Assembly: GCA_037179385.1 (NCBI GenBank)
Contig: CM074185.1
Coordinates: 48,735,000 to 48,798,999, forward strand
Source of the DNA: Holothuria scabra
Taxonomy: Eukaryota; Echinodermata; Holothuroidea; Aspidochirotida; Holothuriidae
Length of the DNA: 64,000 nt
Direction: 5' to 3'
Positions within the stretch are counted from its first letter, which is position 1; every line of letters begins with the position of its first letter. The notes beneath the pieces were generated by a model. The model saw nothing but the letters and a program-made list of their open reading frames with translations. It ran no database searches and was not told the DNA's origin. A program made the translations under genes and the position numbers. Shown one piece after another: positions 32,746 to 46,793 of the stretch.

Positions 32746-35700
32746 TCCGAGGAAATACAATTTTATAGCTGTTGAATTGTTGTCTTTGCCTTTTTCATTT
32801 TCTGAATTAACGTGTACAAATATAGTCTTACATATATCCGAAACGTTCCATTGCAACTTACACAGGTACAAGGACTCCAACCCATAAATTGTTGCGTTTT
32901 TCTCGAAGCGTGAGTTTTTATAAGTAAGGAGGAGTTAGGAGAACATTTTTCAGTATATGTCGATGGAGTTAATTTGCCAAAAAACTGCGAAGAGCAATAC
33001 AGCTAGTTGTACTCCTTCGCCCAATAATTTTAATATTTGCCCTTGGTGGCGACAAACCTACCGAATGACTTAGGCTGTTGCACCTTACGATCCCATAAAC
33101 ATGTCTTTCTCTAGGAGAACCCCTGTTATACAACGCTTTAACATAATATAGCGAAGGCGGAAAAACTCTTCCAGTAGTAACACATGAAAAACATTTTCAA
33201 ACATTATCATGGACCATGTGATCTCTCTGATAAATAAAAGCCTCTTAAAACCTCGCCTTGATAAGCCTTCAAAGTGCCATCATGACAAGCTTAGACCGAC
33301 TAGTAGGGGCAAGTCTTGTCCTACGAGACTCCCGAAACCGGACTGTTTTTTCGTATCATGTTAATTCTTGATTTTTCAGCATACAGAGAAAATGATGTTC
33401 CATGGTTATATTGTTGAAAAATATCTAAATAATCCCAAAGATATTCTGCACATTAAGATTTGATGTAAATAGTGTACAGTAACTAAAATAGTAAGGTATA
33501 AATGTTGTTCATATCACTGTATTGTTTATAATATCAACGCGAATAAAGGGATGCAAAAAAAAAAAAAAAATGTTTAACCTATGTAGAAGAGTAATAACGT
33601 TGAATACGGTACAATAATGCGGGTAAATCATGATTCCGTTGTAACATTCGTTATAAATTTTGTATAGATAGCTTGATAAATGCAGCGTCAAAATTAAAGG
33701 TAGTGTAACATGTCAGCCAAAGATCCTTACTTTACTTGGCAAGTAAAGGGCTAAACCGTCCGAAGGAAAAATCAATTGGAATTGTATCAGTACCTTTTAC
33801 CGTCCTCAACCTGTTGTTTATGCTACAAAAGACGTGGAGTGTTGCAGAACGTAGACATTTATATTGTTAACACTATTTGTATTGTCTTTAGTTGCTAAGA
33901 TGATTTTCCAGGAAACAATTTAAACTTTAAAAAAAAAAAAAATCAACACATGACATGACAAGATTGGTTGGGTTCGTGTTTATGCATGATTAGGTAGAAA
34001 TTTTAAATTAACCTGTGGAGAGTTCAATTTTTGAAGGATGTTGTTGAAAATTGCTGCAACTTTCTTTTTTGAATGCTTTAGTTTTGCTTCAAAGACCCAA
34101 CTTTGTATTTGTCAAGTCACAAGATGTCACTGTGCGTGCAACAAAATGACGAAATGAGACGTCGATGAAGTTTTACCCCCTTTATTTGTACGCGTGCCAG
34201 AAAACACGGTAAAACTGCTTGAAAAAAAAAGAAATAAACATAATCAGTAACAAGCAATACATTACAGAAAACATTACAGCATTGAGGCCGGAAAGAAAGA
34301 CATTTTAAGGCGAATAGAGACATTTAAACATTACGACACACACACACATGCCTACACACACGCACTTACACCGTCAAACTCACAGACATACATACACTCG
34401 GACTTAAACGAAACCCTGAAAAAAGGTGACATAATACATGGCTTGACAGAACACTGAAAATAACCCTCACTTACAAATCGTTACGGGGTAGAACACACAC
34501 AGTGCTTAACAGCGGCTTTCTGCGTTAACTGGGTTGACAGCGTTAAACTGGGGTCACAGCGGTATACAGGGGTGGAACTGTCAGGGAGGAAATTAAGGCA
34601 ACAGTGTAAATAACAGATGATAGCTTAGCTAGTAGAACCCCGAATGCGGTTGTCACACCAAACCCAGAAGGAATTGGCTTGCATGAATCCACAGAGGTGC
34701 ATAAACAGATAACGTCGCCTAATTTGACTAAAGAATAAAATACATGAAAAATACTTACAAAATTGAAGCGAAACGGTTGACAAGAGGATGCGAGGCTAGC
34801 TTAACGAAAACAGGAACAAAAGTGACCAGCCTAGAACAAGCCTCGCGAGACCACGCTCAACTAAAACATCTGCGTGCATTCTTTCCACGCTAAAACAAAG
34901 GAAAACTGAAACCCGGCCAAGAAATTACGTAACGGATCACACAGGAATGAAATAACTTATCGGTGCAGATAACACAAGACCTTTAATTGTACGGTATTTC
35001 CTCTTCACAAAAGACCTCTACATATATTTCAATAGTGGCCGTTTGACTCCCCACGTATGTGTAGTACATATGTAAACATTAGATGTTGACACTACGGTGC
35101 TGTTTTGTTTACATTCAAATTTGATCACGAAATATACCTTCCCACATCACATGCATAGGTTTGTTAAATAAATTCTTCCAAATTTCCTGAAGACTGTCAA
35201 TCCCGCTTTATTTATGCTGAGAATTTCTTTGCAGTAGACATGTTGGTACTTCAAGCATCTTGAGACGCAATGCATGATGGCACCTAGCACATTACTGCAC
35301 TGCGATACAAGATCTAACACAATACCATGCATCGAGCGAGAACAAACATAAGTGATGAGAAAGTATGTATATAATGAATAGATGAAGCAGAACATAGACC
35401 AGACTTCTGTTTAGTATTTTAGTGAGGATGAAAGGAAAACAAGAAAGGGACCACTATTTTTTGAAAATACTACTTGATCTCTTTCTTTCAGATGATATTT
35501 CAACATTTTCTCACCTTGAAGACGGAAACTGTGCAGTTTCAAACTTAGCAAGGGAGCTCTCGCTCTTTCGGTTTTCTCAGAAAGCTTTTGACGGGGACTC
35601 TAGCCAAAGTTCACCCTTTGACAACTGATATATACTAAAATCAGTTTCTTTCGAACATTTAACTTTCTATTTTTCTTCAATTTCCAAAAAATACTCACTT

Positions 35701-35876
35701 ACATATGACCTTGAAAGGCATTTATTGACATTTTTTTAACCAATGTCCGATTTTGCTCTGCGTAGGATAGCTCAAGTACGGTCTCCCAGAATTCATTTTA
35801 GTGGGAGTGCTGAGGATATAGAGATTGCGGAATAAAGGTCACAAATGCGTGGTCTGCTTCCCAACTGTTGGTGTCC
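32746..35876. other. Non-coding stretch, no gene seen
   Basis: Contains poly(A) at 33555-33570 and 33929-33942, a (CA)n-like patch at 34334-34385, and unique sequence. Short frames at 35147-35395 (-) and 35422-35628 (+) have no recognisable features. Confidence 0.5.
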
Positions 35877-37365
35877 TTAAAGAGCCCCTGAAGTGACTTA
35901 GTAACCATGATTTGGGGTCATCTCTGATACTATCTATCAACAAAAATAGCATTTATTCCAAAAAATCCCACCCCACAAAAGAGAATTGCTCAAGTGAAAT
36001 GGTATCCCTTCCAGTACAACAGCTGAAAAATGTAAAAGTGCGTTGAACCAAGAATGACATCATTACAGGAACCCATCTTCACAGTGTGTGTACTAAAGTG
36101 CACTTGCAGTATACCCTGCTCTGTTGATGTTACACAATGTTGCATGTATAGATTGCCTAAAATGATTTATATAATCAAAAAATTATCATTACCAAACCTA
36201 AACCTATGTTTGCTTCTTAAAATCAGTTGAAAAGGGGGGTTTAACACCTAGGAATACCCCTGTTCAACAGATGGAGTTTTGTGACTTCTCAATATTCCTT
36301 GAGCCAACTAGCAGGGAAAATTGTTTGGTATATAATACATGGTACAAGTGTTTGAAAGTTCCGTGGTAAGAAGTTATACACACAGAAAAATACCTCAGGC
36401 TCCTGGGGGATGTAACTGCATCCATTTGTCTTCCAGTGTTATGTAACTATTATTTTTATTGGGGAGGAAGCAGTGGTTCTCTCATTACACATGCCCATAT
36501 GCAATACTGTACACCATTCTGCACATTAGATTAAATACTACCAACAGGTTCTGTGTTGTTTTGGATGCATCTCCTGATGCTGCAATTTGACTTAGTTCAG
36601 TAAATATAGTGAGAAAGGAGACTAGCTGATATTTTGGTTATTTAAGGAAGTATTCCATATTTTTATCAAAAGTTGGCATGAAGTTACTATTTCAACTTCA
36701 TGCATTTTGAAGTCTATGCTAGTACAAGATCCATTGGTTGATTTCTACATTAAAGTTTGTGACAAATTTTACTTGGAAGGTTTGTCTTTCAAAGGAATCC
36801 GGGTGAGATATCAGTCTTCTTATTCAACAATCTGAATGAAAGTTAGTTGAAATATTTTCTTTTTCTGGTTGGAAGAATTGCTGTCTAGTAACAGATCGAC
36901 TAGATTGCTGGAACCAAAAATTCAAACTGATAGGCCTAACATGGTGAATGGGACAGCTTTAGTGAATAATGATAAAATTCCGCTTTTGAGGAATTGGGAG
37001 TGAGAATTTCAAATTTTGATTGATATATTTTTGGCTTTATACTGGGATATTCTTCATATATAATTCAGAAGTTATTTGACCAGTACCGGTCCCATGCTAC
37101 GCAATCTGTGAGCAAAGTGTTACTTTGACAAAGCATTTTAATACACACACTGTGAAGTTGGGTTCCTGTGATGATGTCATTTTTGGTTCAATGCACTTTT
37201 ACATCTTTTACATTTTTCAGCTGTTGTGCTGAAAGGGGTACCATTTCACTGGAGCTTTTCTCTTTTGTGGGGCAGAATTTTTAAAATGAATGCTTTTTTG
37301 GTGATAGATAGTGTCAGAGAATGACTCCAAATCGTTGTTATTGAGTCATTTCATGGGCTCTTTAA
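35877..37365. mobile_element. TTAA-flanked DNA transposon with long inverted ends
   Basis: The element is 35881-37361 (1,481 bp), with TTAA at 35877-35880 and 37362-37365. The ends begin AGAGCCC-x-TGAA-TGACT. The inverted similarity continues for about 240 bp per side, with shared blocks such as ACTATCTATCA, CCCCACAAAAGAGAA and the CACACTGTGAAG-type sequence. TTAA duplications are typical of Kolobok and piggyBac elements. There is no transposase frame in the middle, so it is non-autonomous. Confidence 0.75.
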
Positions 37366-37785
37366 AGAAGACTTTGTGTTGACGATGTGAAGTGTGTTAA
37401 CCCTGCACGAGTATGGGCTAACTTAAGGTGAATATTTTGGTCCCATTCATTAGCATTACCTTGGAATGTTGGCCAACCTTTGTATACGAGCGAACCGTAA
37501 AGTATGTTTAACATTCAAAACTGTCTTTCCCCTCGGTGTTGTCCCATGCAGGGAGCTGCCTCAGCCTGATGAGTTTTTCATTAAGTTTATACCACAAGAA
37601 CCGTAGGGCAGATACTCATAAGGGGTTAGAAATCTTACGTGCCCAGCAGAAGGAAGGTTCTGTGACAATTTAAGATAGCAAAATGGGAGACTTTGATTGC
37701 AAATTTAACCAGTAATTTTTCTAAAAATTAGACATAGTTAAAACTTCTCAATGAATATTATGTATGTGTATATGGTACAGAACAT
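37366..37785. other. Non-coding stretch, no gene seen
   Basis: Unique sequence between the TTAA element and a G/C-rich dispersed repeat. Confidence 0.5.
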
Positions 37786-38785
37786 AGGCCGCGGAAGATG
37801 TTTTTATTGGGGTGGCCACATGTTTTCGCCTCCGACATAATAGTGACGCCATAGGGCGTCTGATTTTGCGCTCAAACCGTATCCGCGTGGGGTCCAGGGG
37901 CCCGTTTAATGGCCCCCGTGGGAGTCCAGAGTGCGAAGCCCCGGAAGCTCAGCGATTTTAGTGGTTTAAAATGCTCCAAAAAGGTCGAAAACCATATTAA
38001 AATAAAGGATTTAAAACTATGTATTTAATTCAGGAAGGGGGGGGGGGTAAGGAACGATAATGGAATCGTGAAATACTATGACATTTGATTAAGGAGAAAT
38101 CTACTTTACAGTAATTTGAGAGAGCACAGCCAAAATGCTGAAGCTACTCAAAGATGAACACGTGCTTGATAATTTGGGACGGGTATTTTTAAGAGATCTA
38201 TATTTTGGGGGGGCATTTTATTAAAAGGGAGTTCTATTAAAAATCCCGAGGCAATATGAGTGGGGTCCAGGGGCCTGCAACAGGGCGCCGGAAGCTCGGA
38301 TATTTTAGGCTTACTAGTGGTCTTAATGAAAGCAAAAAAGTACCTTTGTATAGGTATTGTTAATAATCCTAAAACGGACATTATTACTGGGGCAAATGTG
38401 TGCCATTGGGACCAATTAGTGGACTGGGGACATGCCCCTCGCTCAGTATGTTCAGTGGACCTGGTATGAGAAGAAGAAAGAAAACATGAAAAAGAAAGAT
38501 AGCTTGCAAAAAGTTTTGTTTCATGTGTTTGAAGGGCGAAAGTAAACTCTCCTACAGGTTATCTGAATGTGAGGGTGCAGGGGGCGAAGCCCCCGGAAGC
38601 TTTGCAATTTTTGCACTCTGAAAAGTAATAATTGAGCCAAAGAATAGCCAAAATGTGATTAAAACACCTTAAAATTTATTTTGCGACTTTCAGTTATGGA
38701 AGGGGGGGGGGCATTCCCCCTCAATCTCATAAAAAAATATTAGTGGCGCAGGCCCCCTGGCCCCCGCTTACCCCGCCTATGCATA
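37786..38785. mobile_element. Probable hAT-type non-autonomous repeat with GGGGC-rich units
   Basis: CATAGGC-G-GG at the left and its complement near 38770-38783 at the right form short inverted ends. Three diverged internal units share GGTCCAGGGGCC, GCGAAGCCCCCGGAAGC-like and GAAGCTC/GAAGCTTT blocks (about 37890, 38262 and 38575). No clean duplication was found, so the bounds are approximate. Confidence 0.4.
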
Positions 38786-41554
38786 AGTCGCACTTCGCGT
38801 GACTAGGTGCACGTAAGACGTCATGATTCCTTTGCATTGTGGGTTTTAACATAACAGCTTGGAAGTCGACACGGTCGCCTTCAGGCAGTGTCAGAAAATG
38901 TTTTAAAAGATTCAAGTTTAATTAGATTTTGAGTTTTTAATGGTATCACTATGTTTGGAATTCCTTTTTCTAAATGTTCTACCTGCTAAGAAGGCTGTAC
39001 TATTGCTTTCCTTTAAGTGTGACATTAGCATGATAATGCCTCTTCACTAAGGTGTACGAATTCTTCTCTTAAAAGATCCAAAAAGCATAAGGAAATTCAA
39101 GTGATATAACGTTAAACCCTCCATAACAATCGCCCATTTTGCAACGTATTAATATGGGCAATTTGTGACTGAGAACTTTTTTGTAAGAAGGTATTACTCT
39201 AAAGTTGTTTCTTGTACAGTACATCATTACGATTGAAATATTGATGGGGTTAAAAAGTGCCTAAATAAAACAATACAACAATATGGATTTTGAAACGTTT
39301 TTATTGTGAACTTGAAATTTAACGAATTCTAAAGGAACAGAAGTAAAATGACGCTGCAGGAAGAAATATGATTTATCTTTAAAAGAGGAACTTATACTTG
39401 GCCTTTTGTACAAGGATATCTGGCTTATGCACTGATGTAAGATTTTGAAAAAAAGGGGGGGGCTTACACACCTGACCGAAATCTACGAAGCGGGCGACAA
39501 GGGCACGAAGTCACCAGGGGGTGTGGTTCTCTCCAAAAGAATTATTCCAGGTGCACTTAGATGCTATTTTCCAGCATTAAGGAAGCATATATTCCAGATC
39601 TACAAGCAACAGCATTGGTCATCAAAGAAGTGGGGGGGGGGGGGGTATCTGGAAAGTCGACAGCAAAACGAGGGACTAATACAATGGCAGTTCATTTTCC
39701 GTTATCTAGAAGGTATTTCGGCTAAAATTTCTTTGTAATTCACGCCCAATCACGGTTGCGGTTCGCCTAACAGACGTCTCCCCTCTCACGTCAATTTCAA
39801 TTTCAGCGTCTGGAACGGTGGAAAATTGGTCCAATAAAAACCCGTGTACACATAGTCCATAAAAGCCTGGAGTAATTGAAAAGGTTCTATCGCGAAATGG
39901 GAGTTCAGGTAAGTAATCATCCAATGAACTAGGCCCACAGTTTTTTAAGCAGTCGTGCAAATTCCAGTTTAGCTTCTAAGTCTCTGTGAATGTTTATCTG
40001 ACTGAAAATCTCGGCGACAGAATGCAGCATGTAACAAGAAAATGTCTGAAAACACTAAGCGATAGACTCTCAAGTAAATAAGAAGAAATCATTTCCACAC
40101 TGAATTAGCTTTCCAACCGTTTTCTGGAGACTATTCGCTACATCTGAGTGGATTATGAGAAAGGTTAGTAAAATGCAATTCATTGGAACAGGTCTTAACA
40201 CTTTCACTGGATACTTTTTTAAACAATGGAAAATGTCTGATTTGTTGATATTCTCTTTAGGTTAAAAGATTAGTTATGTGCACAAGTTCTGCGTGTTAAC
40301 GTTTTGCTATTTTAATTTAAAGACCCGCTTCCAACTTATTGTCTGACCCACTGCATTGTCGGGTAAGTTTCCCTTTAACATGGAGAACCTTTGACCCTCA
40401 AAAGAGTCGGCAGCTTGTCAAAGTTTTCGCAAGTCTTTCAATTATAACACCAGGACGCTTTTTCCTTCTCTTACTTTTCGAAAATATCGTGATTTGTAAT
40501 AGGAAAAACCTCCTGCTCTAACCTGATGAAGAGTTTATAATTACAATTCTAGGCAACAGAGCTACGTGCACACAAATCTAGACCTTGAGTTGATACAATT
40601 CTATCAAGTACGACAAACGTTCCCTAATCATCGCTTTCATTTAGAAGGAAGTAAGCACTCAATGCTAAAAGAGCTTTGTATTATTTGTAAATCATTTTCT
40701 TAGGTCATAGTTCCGCTATGCTTTACAGGTCACTATAACTTGATTTCTCCATTTGCTCACTTTGCTTATTGTTCTGTCTTTTATTGTAGTCGAATGTAGA
40801 TGGACTTGTTAAACTTTTTAAAGTTTTAAGGGACTTCCCCGTCTACTTCGTTTCTCTTTCGTTCATTACAATTTTCACCCTTGAAAAAAAGATCCACTTC
40901 CCTGGATTGTTTCATTTTTATTGTAACCCGACAGAGTACCGTTTCCGTTCTTGCGAATCCTAATCTACCAGAACTTTCGCTCGCTTGACGGACTTTAATT
41001 CTCAAGTTGTGGTAGATATGATCTTATATCTATCTAAATTATTCATCAATTCCACTCTTATGTTGAATGTCCATATGCCACATCGCCAGTGTGTGTGATC
41101 AAGATGGAGCACATTATTCAAGAATACAAAATAGCAACTCTTTTTGCTTTCATCTTCTGTCGAAATGGGTACATAGAAATCAATGGCTTTTTCAGATTTT
41201 TAAAGGTAGCACAATGGTTACTTTAAAACGCATTTAGAAGAATTAAATATTTATAGGTTCAGGGTCTTCATACAACTTAAAAGTCATTAAAAGCGCTGCT
41301 CTTTTCCACTAGTGGAGCACTAGTAGCACTTTTACTATCGTAGGAAGGAGTAATAGGAAAATATTGGCTTAAGAACTATGATCTTTTGCGATATTGAAAA
41401 CTAAGTCGAAACATTATGAACAAGGCAAAGTAGGTAATTTACATTATTATTGTGTTTTCGACGAAGTAAAGCATCATTATTTATTGCCCGATAGAAAGAA
41501 GGATAAAGATATTTTCAGCACGTGGATTGATAATCGATACATAAATTTTGCATC
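38786..41554. other. Mostly non-coding; one frame of interest near 39.8 kb
   Basis: Nothing can be called a gene. On the minus strand at 39720-39870 a frame reads VPDAEIEIDVRGE with a possible acceptor (CTCCAG) upstream. It faintly recalls the C-terminal fold of glycine-cleavage T-like proteins, but it is too short to claim. Confidence 0.35.
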
Positions 41555-44500
41555 TTGCATCTTACCCATTTGACATCTTACACAGTTACATTACAGGGTG
41601 AACACCAAAAACTTGCTTCCGTTATATGTAATGTAATTTCTTATATCCAGCCTACAATTATGGAGGCTGTATCCTCAGCAATAGCTTCTACAACTGAAAC
41701 AATCATGGAAAGCATTAAAAGTTACCTCGAGACCTTAGCATTAGTTAAATACAGCTACTCTTAAGAGAGAAGTATTGAATCAAAGAGCCGAGGTAGAGAA
41801 ACTGGAACAGTACTCCAGGAAAGATAACATTAAAATCTTTGGTTTGACTGAAAATGATGGTGATGATCTTGAAGGAAAGGTTGTGAACCTAGCGCATGAT
41901 ATGGGTGTGGAAATGGTGAAAGAGGACATTAGTATCTGCCAAAATCGACGAGTCTTTGTTTCCTAATTTTAACGTTGTGTGTGCTGAAAAGTTGTCACTT
42001 GATTATCGTTACGGTGGTATACATGGGATTGCTGTGCTAGTTTCAAAATCTCTGTGTAATAAATACCAGGCCATTACCGACTCAACATTTGACACTATTC
42101 TTTGGCTTAAGTTTGAAGGGGAGTCACTCGAGCATGGATTGCTCCTAGGAGCAGTATACGTCCCACACGAAGGATAAAAATACCACAGTTCCACTGTATT
42201 TGATGACATAATAAACGACTCTATTTACTTATCGTCTAGGTACCCTGCTCCTATTTGTTTGATGGGTGACTTTAATGCGCGAACAGGTGTTTCAGACGAT
42301 TTCATGGATAACGATCATGACACTCTGAATTCCAGAGAGGAGCTACAAGCCCTTGGTTTCGATTCTAGGAGATTTAACAAAGATAAAGCTACAAACAATA
42401 ACCGGCTCGGCACATTGAACTTTGCAAAGCTGTTGACATTCACGTTGTGAATGGCCGAATGGGCTGTGATGTTTTCACTGGGAACCTCACTTGTGACAAT
42501 GAAAGTACTCTTCATTATGCGATTGTTTCACCACAACTTTTCCCGCAGATAAGTGATTTTAATGTTGAGACATTTGATGTTTTTATTTCAGACAAGCATA
42601 ATCCGATGTGCATGAATCTGAATATGAGACTGTGTAGAAATGATGAGGCCGTTTACCAAGTTTCTGATAATGTTCGTAGTGTTACGAATAAAACAAAAAA
42701 AATTTGGAAGAACGAGAAAAGCTTAGAATTTAAAAGTTCTTTCAATTATGATGAAGTTTATACAATCATTTGCAGACTTGATCTGATTAATACTGGTAAT
42801 GTGAGTCAGGAGAAAATGAATAACTTCGTTGTTGACATTGAGAAGATGTTTCAATGTACTGCTGATAGAGCAGGAATGGTGAAAAAACGTTCCAAGGATC
42901 TTTAATTCCACACGAAATCGCGGTAAACCCTGGTTTAATAATGACTGTCGTAAGGCTAAATCTAGTTATTTAGAGGCAAAGAAATCATACAAATTATGTA
43001 AGAGTCTTGAAAGTGAGTATTAACTAAGCGTACTCTCCAATGTGTACAAAAAACCTCGAGATAGGCGAAACATGTTTATTTCAACTCATTGCACAGAGAA
43101 ATTAGAAAACTTAGAAGTTCGGACCCTAAACAGTATTGGCATATCATTAATCGGTCAACGAGTAATAGTGATAATAAAACTAGTATCACATTAGAAGTTT
43201 TCAAGGACCGCTTTAGCTGTCTTTTTCAAAACAGTTACAATGACGATGATGGATCATTTTTTGATACTTCTCTGATAACGTCTTCTAGTAATGATGATTT
43301 GAATAAAAAGATTACTGACCCGGAAGTTAGATCACAAATTAAAAAACTGAAAAGCCGTAAATCGTGTGCGATGGATGGAATTATTAATGAATTTATGAAA
43401 AATTGCACCCCTGATGTAGTATTGCTTATGACAAAACTTTTTAACTGTGTTTCATCAACTGGAATAGTTCCTACGAGTTGGACTATTGGGCTTTTGAAAC
43501 CTATTTAGGGTTCGAAAGATGATGTAGATAATTACAGAGGAATTACTCTCCTAAGCTGCACGGGGAAGCTGTTTACAGCCATACTTAATGAATGTATCAC
43601 AAATTGTCTTAACTGTACGGGTCTTACTGGGGATGAACAAGCTGGGTTTAGAAGTGGGCATTCTACCTTGGATCATATTTTCGTCCTTTATGCTGCCAGA
43701 GAGTTTTACTTAAGAAAGAAAAAGGCGTATATATTGTGTTTTCATAGACTATAAGAAAGCATTTGAACTGATTGACAGAACTAGTCTGTGGTCCAAACTA
43801 ATTGACAGCAAGATCAATGGTGAAGTTCTCAATGTGATTTATAACTTATATAAAAATGCTAAATCATGTATTGTGAAGGATGATGTTAAATCCGATTACT
43901 TTCATTGTAACATAGGAGTAAGTCAAGGTGAGAAACTATCACCAGTTCTGGTCAGTATTTTCCTTAATGACTTTGGGAGGTCTCTCAGTTATTCATGCAA
44001 TGGTTTAACGGATTTGTCTAGTTCCATCAAGAATCATTTAAGTAATGATGATGTTGAAGTTTATTTTACCCTCTTTACCCTATTATATGCAGATGATACC
44101 ATTGTCCTTGCGGAAAATGAGAACGACATGCAAAATGCATTAACCAGTGTAAAAAATTATTGTGATACTTGGAAAATGTAGGTAAATTCAAAAAAGACAA
44201 AAATTGTTATTTTCTCAAGGGGCAAGATAAGGAATAAGCCCACCTTTACTTTTGGTGACGACACTTTGGAAATAGTCGATGATTATACCTACCTACGAGT
44301 TGCATTTAACTATAATAAAAAAAATTTACCAAAGCCCTCAATAAGCAAGTTAATCAAGCCAGGCGTTCACTGTATGGTTTATTGAGTAAAACGTGCAACC
44401 TTTCACTGCCCCTTGATTTGCAGATGTACTTGTTTGACCAAACGATTCTTCCCACTCTTTTGTATGGTTGTGAAATCCGGGGATTTGGGGATTTCCCACA

Positions 44501-45617
44501 GATCGAAGCCTTTCATTTAAAGTATTTGAAAGAATTTCTTAAACTAGCGAAGTTTACACCAAATTGTATGGTCTATGGCGAGCGGGCCGCCTTAAATTAA
44601 TAAAAACAATAGAGGTTAGGATGGTAAGTTTTTGGTGTGAAATAATAAATAGTAGTGGACACGAACTTTCACATATGTTCCTTAAAGCTTTAAAGTCCTT
44701 TCATGATGATGGAATCTATAGTTCATCCTGGTTAATTAAAGTTAAAGGTATCTTAAATAAGGCTGGAATGTCGTATGTTTGGAATATCCCTGATGACAGC
44801 CTCCCCCTGCACTTACCACTCCCAGACAAGGCCCCATAATATCTAAGATTTGGCTTGAAAAGACCCTTAATCAAGGCTTCAGTGGTATTTAAGAGCAAGA
44901 TGGCTAGGTGATGTAAACAGTAACTCTCAATGTAAAATTTATAGAATGTATAAGGACAAACTTGAATTTGAAAATTATTTGATTAAACTACATTTTTCTC
45001 ACCGAACTATCCTGTGTAAATTCCGCTGTGTTAATAGTAAGATCCCTGTTGTTGTAGGAAGGTTCGCCAATATCGAATTTCACGATAGATTGTGTGAGTT
45101 GTGTGACAGAAATATATTAGGAGACGAATTTCATTTTATTTTTGAGGGTCCCCATTTTACCAATGAGCGATCTGAGTTTCTGAAACCCTATTTAAAAAAA
45201 AGACCAAGTTCTATCAAAATGAAGCACCTTTTTCAATCATCCAGTAAAAATGTTCTCATTAAGTTAAGTAAATTTTGTGAAAAAATCCTTAAAACCTTTC
45301 TTTCTAGCTAAGTAGGCCTTGTTACCCCTTTACTAATTGTTTCAGGTGCCTTTTCTCATTCTCTTTATTGTGTTGCGTTCTGTTTAAAGTCTCACTCCCT
45401 TTCCCTCATTCATCCCTCCGTATTATTGTACTAAGACTTGGAATTTGTGTTTGGTTTGTCTTTTTTACTTCTACGTTAGTTTATTATTATTATTTTTTCC
45501 TGTTTTTTTTTTTCTTTTTTTTGTTATTACCTTTTCATCTGTTATCCTGTTAAAAATTGTTTGCTTTGTGTCTCTGATGCCTCTATGAGGTGGTATGGAG
45601 AAATAAAACTGAACTGA
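41555..45617 (+). pseudogene. APE-type LINE (non-LTR retrotransposon), decayed
   Basis: In order: an ORF1-like piece (41555-41930) with LEQYSRKDNIKIFGLTE; endonuclease pieces from 41956 with YRYGGIHGIAVLVSKS and MGDFNAR (42262); a linker with SDKHNPM (about 42590); reverse transcriptase with IKKLKSRKSCAMDGIINEFM (about 43338-43400), FIDYKKAFELIDR (about 43740), GVSQGEKLSPVLVSIFLNDF (43915-43975) and YADD (44085-44096); thumb and C-terminal parts to 45311; and a 3' end of GGAGAAATAAAACTGAACTGA (45597-45617). Stops and frameshifts interrupt it repeatedly (for example 43507, 44180 and 44600). ORF1 runs straight into mid-endonuclease near 41950, so an internal deletion removed the end of ORF1 and the start of ORF2. 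The clade is probably CR1/L2-like, not certain. Confidence 0.85.
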
Positions 45618-46256
45618 GCAATGGCTGTAAAGTAACAAGCATGTGCAATGCTATTTCAGGCTCTCTTAGAGTACACGGTTTTAGCAAATTCTCTGTTCAC
45701 TGGCCACCGAAGGTGGCGCCAAGCTGTACTGTTTCAGGCAGATTAGTAAATATCATGTTCATCGCGTAAAAATTAATGTTTGACTGTTGTTTCACCTGTG
45801 CAAAGTAAACAAAATATCTTATGCTTTTTAACCTCAGATTAACATTGCTCATTAGTAAACAGTTCGTCGAGTCAACGGTAGGCAGTTTCTCCATGAACAG
45901 AGAAGGCTACAAAATATCAAAGGATTAGTGTATTCAATTTTGATGGAAGTTAAAGGTTTACCTATATAGAAACTTAACATTGCAACCACAGTCCTGTATT
46001 TGCACAACCTAATTTTCAATATTGAAAGCAACTTAATACAAGGCTATATGTAGCTTAAGGAAGACCATTTAATGTCGGATATTTTTTTCTGAGCACCCTC
46101 TCCTGGTTGCACCAGACCAGTCGTGTCAGTTCGAACGTTTCTCAGCATTACTGACAACAGACCGGTCGATGCAATAAAAGACCTTACCAAATCTACAAGC
46201 AAATAACTACCAAGAACGTATCAATATCTCTGGAATTGCTCATCTTTTTCATTTTT
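45618..46256. other. Non-coding stretch, no gene seen
   Basis: Unique sequence downstream of the LINE 3' end; no feature recognised. Confidence 0.5.
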
Positions 46257-46411
46257 GTTTTGTTTTCACCAGTCGCACGCATGTTTTCAGACAAACACTT
46301 TCGACCGGTTCTATTTTTACACTGACCGTTTCGGATTTGCTGTTTGTCGTGTCCATTTTTACTGTTAAATGCTCAGTTTGGTTTTTGCCACCCGATGAAG
46401 GGTTTATACCC
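46257..46411 (+). mobile_element. PLE terminal fragment, decayed hammerhead at its end
   Basis: Homologous to the minus strand of about 9500-9655, colinear for about 150 bp. At its 3' end the hammerhead core has become CCGATGA and the GAAAC half is replaced (ACCCTTGTAA), so the ribozyme is dead. No (AT)n tract flanks this copy. Confidence 0.6.
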
Positions 46412-46793
46412 TTGTAAAAAGCACTATTCTATGGATGCATTACACTCTGTTATTATGTATTTCGTATGTGTGTTTGTGTGTGTGTTTGCTTACATGTTGT
46501 TGGGGGCGTAACGACTATTCTATTGGACGTTGAAATTGCGAAAAAAGTGTTTGTATTCGAAAGTGTATACGATTTAATATTAATTTCGTCCGCAACACTG
46601 CTACCAACTGCTGGCCTTTTCACCTTAGATTTTTGTGAAATTTTGTGACATATTTTTTTCTCACTTTTAAAACATAGTACTTCTTTTTATTTTTCATTTG
46701 GTCCAGCGTAATGTGAAAATGAAAAAATGACTTCAATATGTTTTAAGATGTGATAAAAAATGCCCAACACTTCAATTCATAGCGAGATTAAAC
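46412..46793. other. Intergenic stretch with a short GT-repeat
   Basis: GTGTGTTTGTGTGTGTGT at about 46466-46487. Further exons of the minus-strand Ig-like gene might lie here, but none could be recognised. Confidence 0.4.

Noticed and set aside
39706..39960. 84-codon minus-strand frame with DAEIEIDVRGE
   Set aside because: Weak resemblance to glycine-cleavage T-like C-termini; no partner exons, poor donor, too short to call a gene.
40518..40560. Another hammerhead candidate at CTGATGAAGAG
   Set aside because: CTGATGA is present but there is no matching stem II or GAAA half within range.
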